Shown: piece after piece, positions 55,580 to 64,000 of the stretch
How positions within the stretch are numbered: the stretch's first letter is position 1
Layout of the letters: each line of letters opens with the position of its first letter
Assembly: GCF_032452875.1 (NCBI RefSeq)
Contig: NC_083869.1
Coordinates: 79,664,501 to 79,728,500, forward strand
Origin: Bos javanicus
Lineage: Eukaryota; Chordata; Mammalia; Artiodactyla; Bovidae
Direction: 5' to 3'
Length of the DNA stretch: 64,000 nucleotides
Made by a program: the position numbers and the translations under genes
Notes under the pieces: generated by a model
What the model was told of the DNA's origin: nothing
The model's database searches: none
What the model saw: the letters and a program-made list of their open reading frames with translations, nothing else

Positions 55580-57959
55580 CCTGGGAAGCTCACTTCCCAC
55601 ATTACTATTCATTCTCCATACTATCAATTGTCCTTTCTTACATCCAATATGTTTTTCGTTCTACTGTTTCTATTTTTCCCTCCTTAGAATCCCTTCCTAC
55701 ATCTCCCTCTTTCCATATTATCTGTTTGAATTTTTTATTTAAACCTATTTATCTCTTTTATATTTCTGTTCTTATTTTATACACATGGCTTCCTGAAAAA
55801 CTTCATGTTGTGGAGTAGATCATTTTCAGAAGTATGTGTTTTTTAAAATACATCCTTTTGAGCCTGCCAGTCTCTTGTTACAAGGATTTTTTCATAAGAC
55901 TCAAGCATGTATCTTTAGGCAATGTTTTAATAGATGAATGTGGGGTTGATTTCCTAATTTAGTTTTATTTATGTGCCTGATACTGTAAAGATTTCACTCG
56001 TATTTTTGTATTTAACTGTCCAGTCACTTTAGGTTTTAATGTTGTATGTTTTTGTCCTTTTCTCCTCTAATGTATTTTATCTAGAAGCTTGGAGAGATTT
56101 TTATATGCAATTGTAAACTTGAAGTCTTCATTACCAAAGTCAAAGGCATGATTTCCAGGCACTATGGTAAACTGAAAAGAAAAGTCTTTAGGGATGTGCT
56201 GAAATTTAAATCTCTTGTCAGAGTTCCTAAGAGCAAAAATAGAAAGACCTGTTTCTCTTGCTTATAGGGTTGCTTCCATGCCAAGCTGAAGCATAATTTG
56301 ATTTTTAAAAATTGCTTGTCCCTATTTTACCTTATTAGTCTTATGATATAGTAATATGTCTTTAAGATCAATTAAGCTCTATTTTAACTTGAAGGAATTT
56401 TCTCAGACATTGGGGAACCTGTAGTTTTTCCCATGCATGTTTTTCATCACCCCAGTCTTTCAAATATATGCAGTTTCATTTGCACATTTCTGATGAGCAA
56501 ACTAGATTTGAGAGTATGAGTAATGGGTTGCTAAGTTTTCTAAGTATCAGAGCCTCTATAATAGCTTTTTGATGTAATATACTAAAGAAACAACCATGTA
56601 ATCTCCATTTTGTGAAAAAAATACATGCATCCATCTCTAACACATTTCAAAAGATAAGAAGAAATATACTAAAGTATCAACCATGGTTGAAATCTGCATG
56701 ATAGCATTATGGATAGTTTATTCTCTGCCATATTTTTCAAACTTCCTATAATACATATAAGTAATATGTATTACTTATATAACCAAAGTAAAAACTACTC
56801 TATTCTAACTGAGCAAAACTTTAATGATGAAGGAATTAAACCAATTAATTTTGCTTTTCCCATGTTCAGTTCCAACTAACATTTATTTCCTGGGAAAGGA
56901 TAAAAGTAGATTGTGAATACAAAATTTTAGTGGTCATTTCTCATTCAGTTACAAAAAAAAAAAAAAAGAGGCATTCACAATAGGCATATGTGAAAAGATT
57001 TTGCCATATAGACTAATGCTGTGCTTTTCAGACATGAGCATTATGGACCAGAAACAGTAGAACTTTTGGTGACTAATATAAAGTTGCAAACTTTTTATTC
57101 TGCTTTAAATAAGTATGTAAGGAAAGCTTCACAAATATTACCATGCACATCATCATTTCAAGAAAACAGAACATTCTATCCCAAGGATACAAAATGTTAC
57201 AGAATTTTTTTTAAAATCCCTTAAAAGGAATATATTTGACTTTGTAAATTTTCTTATTTTGTTGCTGACCAGTGAATATTTTATTAAGGATGGGCCCTAA
57301 CTGATGTTTGATGCTTCCTGGACCTCAACTTGGTTCTTCTGGTGACTGGACAAAGAAGTCCCAAAGGAATCTTACCTGGCTCCATAGAGATAGAGTAATG
57401 GTTGGTATAGAAGCAGGTGTTTGAGAAGGAAAGGAAAAATCAGACTTGGTGTTATTTTCATGGAGAAGACCTATCACCCAACGTTTTTGCAGTTCCTCAT
57501 AAATTCTATTGATAAAATATATTAAATACATATTTAAATCCCCATATAATAAATGATAGATTGTGGGAAAATAGTTTTCAAAACCTAACACTGTGATGGA
57601 TAACTAGCTAGAATCCAAACCTCATCACTTCTACCACAACCAGCCTTGATCAGTATGGCTAAACAGTGCGATCTTGTTAAAAACTAAGCGGGATCATACC
57701 ACTCCACAACCAAAACGTTCCAGCAGTTTCTCATTTCAAAATAAAAGCCATAGTCTTTACACTGTCCTAGCCAAGCCAAAGTCATGAGTTCATGGGTACA
57801 TACGTCCCAATTATTTTTCATTGTCATTAAACAGTCTTCAAAAACATGGTGTTAAATAAATGTGTGTTACTGAGTTATCTGGCAAGGCCACAGTTATAGT
57901 ATTAGTTTCCTGTTATAAATATTCAGGTTGTTCCTGATTTCTAAATGGTAGTATTCACT

Positions 57960-58211
57960 ATCCTTGCTAATCAGGCTTCCCAGGTGGCTCAGTGGTGAAA
58001 GAATCCACCTGCCAATGCAGGAGACTCAGGTTTAATCCCCATGTTGGGAAGATCCCCTGGAGTAGGAAATGGCAACCCACGCCAGTATTCTTACATGGAG
58101 AATCTCATGGACAGAGAAGCCTGGCAAGCTACAGTCCGTGGGATTGCAGAAGAGTTGTACACGATTGAGCAACTGAGCGTGCGTGCGTGCACACACAGGC
58201 ATCCTTGTTAA
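57960..58211 (+). mobile_element. Bov-tA SINE with target-site duplication
   Basis: Sense, with a gcgtgcgtgcgtgcacacac tail. It is flanked by atccttgctaat (57960-57971) and atccttgttaat (58200-58211). Confidence 0.94.
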
Positions 58212-58853
58212 TAATATGAACGGAAAATAGCTAACTCCTAGCTTCTGGAGGGGGACAGTGCTGGTGTCAGCAGAGAGGCTTATGATAGTCTAAGACTACA
58301 GGTGCATCACTGGGATTTGCTGTGAGCTCTGCAGGAGAAAGATCCCCCATCAGCTTTTCTGTTACTGAGGAATTTTGATCAGGTCATTATGACCTCATCA
58401 GTAACATTAAGAGTTAGATTAAATGATGTTAGAATTCCAGCTCTCCTAATTTTTGTTTTGTTATAAACAGGTCTCAAGCCAAAAATAATTAGCCATCCAT
58501 TAGAACACAGATATTACAAAAGCATTTGTAACCCTTGGGGTCTCATTTGTGCTTTTGTGGCTTTGCTGGCAAATAAATCACTCAGTACTGGGAACTCTTC
58601 CAACTTGGCAGAGCAGGAGACAAATCAAAACACATGCCTAATTCTGTTTAAGTTTTATGGTTTAGTGACTGCATAGGAAAAAAATTAAAATGTTCCAAAT
58701 TTAAGGAGCTTTCTGGAAAAAGAATGTGTATGAGTCAACAAATCATTTTAGGAAAAGCAAACATACATCCTTCAGGAGCAGAGCAAGACTGCATTCATGT
58801 GACAGCATGCCTATGCCCAGCATTAGAATTAGGCCAGATCCCATTAGGAATAT

Positions 58854-59102
58854 TACAGTAGATGGTGTGTATGCGTGCTAAGTCACTTCAGTCATGTCCA
58901 TCTCTGTGTGACCCCATGGACTCTAGCCCACCAGGCTCCTCTGTCCATGGGATCCTCTAGGCAAGAATACTGCAGTGAGTTGCCATGTCCTCCTCCAGGG
59001 ATCTTCCCGCCCCAGGGATCAAACCTGCATCTCTTACTTCTCTCCTGCATTGGCAGGCAGGTTCTTTATCACTAGGGCCACCTGGGAAGCCCACAGTATA
59101 TG
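58854..59102 (-). mobile_element. Bov-tA SINE with target-site duplication
   Basis: Antisense, complete. It is flanked by near-identical acagtagatgg and acagtatatgg. Confidence 0.94.
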
Positions 59103-59418
59103 GAGAAACCTCATTTTTGTGAGACCTGGAATCCTCTAGGTGAGGAAGATATTGTAAAGCAAACTGTACAGGATGTTGCTGTCTGAGAGGTGCCATGTTT
59201 AGTGCTTATGATATACCTATAGTGTCAGTCACGTGACATTGGATTTGCCAGTGATCTGCTGATCAGCATATCTGCTGAATTCAAGTGCTTCTATACATTT
59301 AACACCATCAGCAGAAACTTGTGACTGCACAGAACATAGGGTTTTGGGGAGGCAGGTTCTTTTTTTGGTGTTTTTTTTAATGCAGTGTTCAGGGAGGTCA
59401 GTAAGACAAAAAGTGTTC

Positions 59419-59704
59419 AAAAGTTTCAGAGGGACTTCCCTGGTGGTCCAGTGGGTAAAAATTTGCCTTGCAGTGCAGGAGATGAGGGTTCAATCCCTGG
59501 TTGGGGAATTGAAATCCCACATGCCTCGGAGCAACTAAGCCCATGAGCCCCAACTACTGAAGTCCACACGCCACAACTAGAGATCCCAGGTGACGCAGTG
59601 AAAATCCCGAGTGCTGAAACTAAGACCTGACACAGTCAAATAAATGCATATTTAAATATTTTTTTAAATGTATATACATAGACCTATTTTGAAAAGTTTC
59701 AGAG
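59419..59704 (+). mobile_element. CHR-type SINE with 13-bp target-site duplication
   Basis: Sense SINE (gggacttccctggtggtccag, caatccctggttgggg, gagcaactaagcccatgagc, then an A/T-rich end). It is bounded by perfect copies of aaaagtttcagag at 59419-59431 and 59692-59704. Confidence 0.93.
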
Positions 59705-59737
59705 ATCAACCTTCTTGTTCTATAAGATCTGTAGTGT

Positions 59738-59966
59738 AATGCGTGCATGCTAAGTTGCTTCAGTCATGTCAGACTCTTTGCCACCCTATGGACTATAGCC
59801 CACCAGGCTCCTCTGTCCATGGGATTCTCCAGGCAAGAACACTAAAGTGGGTTACCATGCCCTCCTCCAGGGGATCTTCTTGACAAAAGGCTAGAACACA
59901 CATCTCTTATGTCTCCTGCATTGGCAGGGAGGTTCTTTACCACTAGGCACCACCCTGGAAGCCTGT
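59738..59966 (-). mobile_element. Bov-tA SINE
   Basis: Antisense: gcatgctaagttgcttcagtc to accaccctggaagcctg. Confidence 0.94.
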
Positions 59967-60119
59967 AGTCATTTTTTCATCTCCAATGTCAAATCTGTGA
60001 TGACCTCAACATGTACTGCAAGCATGTTTATGAGCTGAAATTCCCCCAAATCATCCTTATTTTCTCTTTGTAATTATCCTGCCTGTTACTAGACTACCGT
60101 GTCATTTACACTCAGTTCT

Positions 60120-60380
60120 AGATATGGCAATATTTATAAAACAACATATACTGAGGGATTTTTGAGCGCCAGGCACTGTGCTAAGCTCTTTACATGAATT
60201 ACATCCTCTAGCCCACAACAGCCCTATGATAAGGGGCATAGCACTACTACTTTCCCCATTTGATAGGGCAGAAATGCAGATATAAGGATAGTGAAGTGCA
60301 GAGGGATTGAGTAATTTGTCAAAGGTTACACAGCTTGTAAATCAGAACCAGGAGTCCATCCAAGTAGTCTGATTCATGAA
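60120..60380 (-). repeat. MIR SINE
   Basis: Nearly full-length antisense MIR: gagcgccaggcactgtgctaag, acaacagccctatgataagg, ccccatttgatagggcag, gtcaaaggttacacagcttg. Confidence 0.85.
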
Positions 60381-60721
60381 TGCATGTACAGTTAAAGATT
60401 ATGCTGTTATTTTTAAATTGTCTCCACTTCTTAGTTTAGTTTTGATATATATGTTTGAAGGTCACTGAGTGTGGCTTAGCCGCTTACCCATGTTAAGTAG
60501 AAATATTCAAAATATAATTCTGTTTTTCATTGTCTCAATCTGAATTATTATCCACCCTTCCTGCTGTTCTACCATCTGGTCACAGAAAGAGAATCTCAAT
60601 GATAGCTCTAGCTTTTTATCAAGTATTTATGATGTGGGGAAGTCCCACATTTTCTATAGGCTGAAGCGTCCCAATTTCTATAGAACGTTTCTTACTTGAT
60701 TGATGCCCACATTTTACAAAA

Positions 60722-60774
60722 AGAGGTAGTTTCTATGATCTCTGAAAACATAGAGGTAGTTTCTTATGATCTCT
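60722..60774. repeat. tandem duplication of about 30 bp
   Basis: Two copies of agaggtagtttct(t)atgat plus ctct, at 60722-60743 and 60752-60774, joined by gaaaacat. Confidence 0.85.
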
Positions 60775-61599
60775 AAATTATATAATTTATGAAGCATACA
60801 AAAGATGAAATAAAGAGATTATCTATCATTTAATTTATGGAGATGTAACAGAAAAAAAGGAACTTATTTATCTGTAAATGTAATGATAGCTGCAGTGCTG
60901 TTCTACATGAATATCTGTTCTTTTGGAAACAGATACTTTTTCACTTACATGCAGTGATGCTTTGAGAAACAGAATCAGAAACTGATTTTGGTGTGTTCAG
61001 GATATGAAATGAAGAGGAGGCGGTGGGGGAAGAAGAAAGGGACATGAAATAAGGTTTATTTCACTTCAGTTTGTGCGTGCAAGTTAGACAAGGCTAAGCA
61101 GATGAATTTTTCTTACTTAGAAAAGGAAACCTTTTGGTCAGCATCAGCAAAACAGGGGTGATGAACAGGCTAAAATGAGAAAACAAGTTTGTGTCTTGGG
61201 ACCATGATTCTGTGGTAGGATCCAACAGGTTTAAACCAGCCAAAAGGTCACAGCCAAAGCAAGTGCTATTCACTAATGGAAACTCCCCTAAAATTCTAAA
61301 ACCCTGGGTACATACCCTTAAAAATTTGATAGACATTCACTAACAAAATAGCTTTTTAAAATTGAATTTTCCATGTCTACTAAACTACCTGAAAAATAAG
61401 ATTGCATGTGACAAATCTTTTTCCATTTTGGCAAAAACAGAAACCTCTTGGTTTCTAATGGAAAATTACAAAATATTAGCTTTATTTACTTTCCTATTTG
61501 TCAAAGACACTCTCCACCTTTCTGAATGGTTCACATACTGACTAGTATTGGCAATCAGCAGTGTGTTTCTGCTCCTGAGAAAAAGCAGTGCTTTTAGGT

Positions 61600-61745
61600 A
61601 CTTGTTGAGTGGTGGTATGCTGGGTATGCAGTAAGCACTTTCCCTGATTACCTGTGGTTCTCACACACACTTTGGGAGGCAGGTGAATTTATACTCATTT
61701 TACAGATACAGAAGAGAGGCAGAAGAGAAGTTCTGATAAAAATTC
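61600..61745 (-). repeat. MIR SINE fragment
   Basis: Antisense: gtatgcagtaagcactttcc, then actcattttacagatacag. Confidence 0.6.
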
Positions 61746-61864
61746 AGCTTTTCAGGAAATTTATAAAATATGAAGACATTTTTTAAAGAGAAGGAGCAAA
61801 GCCTGAATGACGTTCTCCATTGTGCAGCTAAGAGGAGGAGGCTTTGGCGGGGGCAGTCATACAA

Positions 61865-62065
61865 CAAAAACCTGTTGAATACTATGTGCTAAGTCTTGTG
61901 TTCAGTTTGTCTGTCCTCCCTTTGATCTCATTTAGTTCTCTTCTAAGTAGTCTGATTAAGATCAATGCCATGAATCACTAGTTCACAGAAGGGAGAAATG
62001 AGCATCCTCAAAGTAAAGTGGCTTCCCTGGTCACTGACCTCGTTAGAAGCTGACCTGAAATCCAG
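61865..62065 (-). repeat. MIR SINE, diverged
   Basis: Antisense: ttgaatactatgtgctaag, tctcatttagttctcttc, ttagaagctgacctgaaatcc. Confidence 0.5.
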
Positions 62066-63569
62066 ACCAAATTTTCCTGTTCCTCCAGAAGTCTTTCTAT
62101 CATGGTGAAGGGAGAAGGTTACACAGGTTGGCCATTCTTTTTTAAGTTTTATGTTGCATTGAATTTATCTTATGCCAGCAGTTTTTAAAATGTTCTTGAG
62201 AACATTTTATTTCTCAGTCCTGTTATTTCCCATGTCCTACTCCATCCCTCAAAACAACCCCAATGGTTTTATGTGTTTATGTTTTCATTTAGAGTTCGAT
62301 TCTGGCTTTCTTTTTTGGAGTGGGAGCAAGTGCGGTCGACAGAGGCTCAGCACACACAGAACAACCATTGACGGCCAAAGGGCTAACTGTAGACCCAGAA
62401 ACATTGTCTAAGGAAACCTATTGATGTTGGCAACAAGTTTGCCATTTTTCACTTTCTCACTCAACATGGTCAGTTTTCTAAGATTTAAAGTCTCACAAGG
62501 GTCTCTTGATTGACTCCCTGGAAACTAATATTCTGACTTTGCACAATGGCAAGGTACTTGGTTTATTCATCACTGACTTTGAGGGTGTGTCAACACCCAA
62601 GCTATTCTAAATGGCCTTTGATAAGCTGTTATATTTACCAGGGGGGCCCTATTCACAAAGAAAGATCACAATTAGCAAACCTCTGGTTTCTAATCTGAGC
62701 TGTCACCTTCCACCAAAGATCCAACTAACAGCACCATCTACAAGGCCCCTGCAGCAAATGCCAACCACACAATAGCTTCAGTCTCCCAGAGAGACAGTGC
62801 TTCATGCCTTTCCTGGCATGGACAGGCCCTCCCATTCCTCAGTCTACACAACTATTTGCCAGGGCTGGATAAAAAGGTCCTGTTCAGGCATGTATTCAAC
62901 AAGTATTCCAGCACTAGCTATGTGCCTGTCTCTGTGACAGTTGATGGGAGGAAAGTATATGAAAAGTACTAAACCAGAAATGGTAAAAGGAGTCCTTACT
63001 TTCCCTGGGAGCCTAAAGAAGTCTCTAGAAAAAAGGACTTGGGATGGCAGGGAGAGGAAATACCATTTTAAAGTGGGAACAGTTATTGGCCACTTACAAC
63101 TATATTACCAAGGAAAAGATGTATGTATTTCAACAGATACAACTGAAGCACTGGATTAGAGAGTGAGTTTTCATAGTTTGTAGCACCATATTGGATTAAG
63201 TTAATTAAAACATAGTATTTCAAATGCAGAATTTTATGCATAGAATTCAAAAATACAGATTTTATGTGCATGCTTGTGAGGGTAAAATTTCAAAATTAAC
63301 TTATGGTTTTGAAAGACCAGAGAGATATCACATCTGGGAGATAAACTCTTATCCATCCTGTGCTCTCTCCTCTCTTAACTCCCTATCTTATTCTTTTTCA
63401 GTTTAGACATCTACTTAATATTTCAGGGAAACAGGGCATGAAGTATTAAGAGAAATAGAAATTAAGGATCAGAATATCACAAGTTTAAGAACATAATTTG
63501 CTTTTGTACTTCCTGAATATTCTAGAGTATGGGGAATTATTAAAAATTATCATAGATAAACTTGTTACA

Positions 63570-63640
63570 ATATGTCCATACTGCTGGAATACTACTCAAC
63601 AACAAAAAGGAATAAACTCGAGTAATTATGATGTATTAAA
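63570..63640 (+). mobile_element. L1 ORF2-end fragment
   Basis: Sense: ctggaatactactcaacaac, aaaaaggaataaactcg. Confidence 0.65.
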
Positions 63641-63641
63641 G

Positions 63642-63688
63642 ATGCCATGGGGTCACAAAGAGTCGGACACAATTTAGCGACTGAAGGT
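63642..63688 (+). mobile_element. BovB/Bov-tA tail fragment
   Basis: Only the tail remains: gccatggggtcacaaagagtc, ggacacaatttagcgactga. Confidence 0.8.
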
Positions 63689-63739
63689 GCCAGTTTAAAT
63701 GGACAGCACAAGGTGTGCTTATATTTACATAAAAACTCA

Positions 63740-63970
63740 AGGGTGTCCCTGGTGGTCCAGTGATTAAGAATCTGTCTGCCAGTGCAGGGGATGGGTTTGA
63801 TCCCTGATCCAGGAAGATCCTACGTGCCATAGAGCAACTAAGCCCGTGTGTGTGTGTGTGTGTGTGTGTGTGTTCGCACGCGTATGTGTGTCTGCATGTG
63901 TGTGTGTCTGCGTGTGTGTGTGTGTCTGCGTGTGTGTGTGTGTGTGTGTGTGCATGTGTGTGTGTGCATA
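63740..63970 (+). mobile_element. CHR-type SINE ending in a (TG)n/(TGTGTCTGCG)n microsatellite
   Basis: Sense SINE head (gtccctggtggtccagtgatt to gagcaactaagcccgtg) passes straight into TG repeats at 63847-63970, with cgcacgcg and repeated tctgcgtgtg interruptions. Confidence 0.9.
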
Positions 63971-64000
63971 TACTCAGCTGCTAAGTCATGTCCAATTCTT
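63971..64000 (-). mobile_element. Bov-A/Bov-tA SINE start, cut by window end
   Basis: Antisense start (actcagctgctaagtcatgtcc); the rest lies outside the window. Confidence 0.8.

Larger units (their letters stand above)
35849..64000 (-). other. STAT4: STAT4 intron 3 (part, over 28 kb)
   Basis: Reading all of this I found no match to residues 1-91 (for example the expected ERRILA-upstream LGRVSKEKNLLLIH segment), so it is treated as one intron. It holds L1, BovB, SINE, MIR and simple repeats listed separately. Stretches with nothing recognised include 35849-36295, 36520-37910, 40085-40555, 42005-42670, 45365-45835, 45990-46860, 47160-47765, 48070-48420, 50300-51460, 55600-57960, 58215-58850, 60385-61095 and 62070-63560. 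Confidence 0.8.

Overview
This is a stretch of a ruminant (pecoran artiodactyl: cattle, sheep, goat, deer or relatives) nuclear genome lying inside one large gene, STAT4, which is read on the minus strand. The organism call rests on the repeats: BovB (RTE-type) LINE copies, many Bov-tA and Bov-A2 SINEs, and older tRNA-derived CHR-type SINEs, over a background of old L1, L2 and MIR. The gene call rests on fourteen short segments whose translations match mammalian STAT4 as I remember it. All are flanked by splice sites and join in one frame.

Layout, low to high coordinate, which is 3' to 5' in the gene. Using human exon numbers (exon 1 non-coding, exon 2 with the start codon), exon 17 is at 925-974 and exon 4 at 35750-35848, with exons 5 to 16 between. 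Together they give 1329 nt, exactly 443 codons with no stop. This covers the end of the N-terminal domain, the whole coiled coil, the whole DNA-binding domain and the first part of the linker. The SH2 and transactivation exons lie below position 1. Exons 2 and 3 were not found and should lie above 64000. The last 28 kb (35849-64000) is therefore intron 3, a long repeat-filled intron whose human counterpart carries the well-known STAT4 autoimmune-risk association.

No other protein-coding gene, structural RNA gene or CRISPR array is supported. Most open frames are antisense or sense readings of SINEs, BovB remnants or microsatellites.

The most interesting signals are small events at STAT4 splice sites. 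(1) A 64-bp L1 tail inserted exactly at the exon 9 donor and duplicated the donor sequence. (2) Exon 7 appears to use a GC donor. (3) Exon 11 appears to end 18 nt early, removing six residues relative to human. (4) SINEs sit 31 nt upstream of exon 5 and 35 nt upstream of exon 14. Other points are a nine-copy 28-bp minisatellite in intron 6, a TG-linked minisatellite in intron 13, a BovB copy that keeps its 5' half but lost its 3' half, a poly(A) run flanked by a 19-bp direct repeat, and a candidate CTCF site. No undescribed biological system was found.
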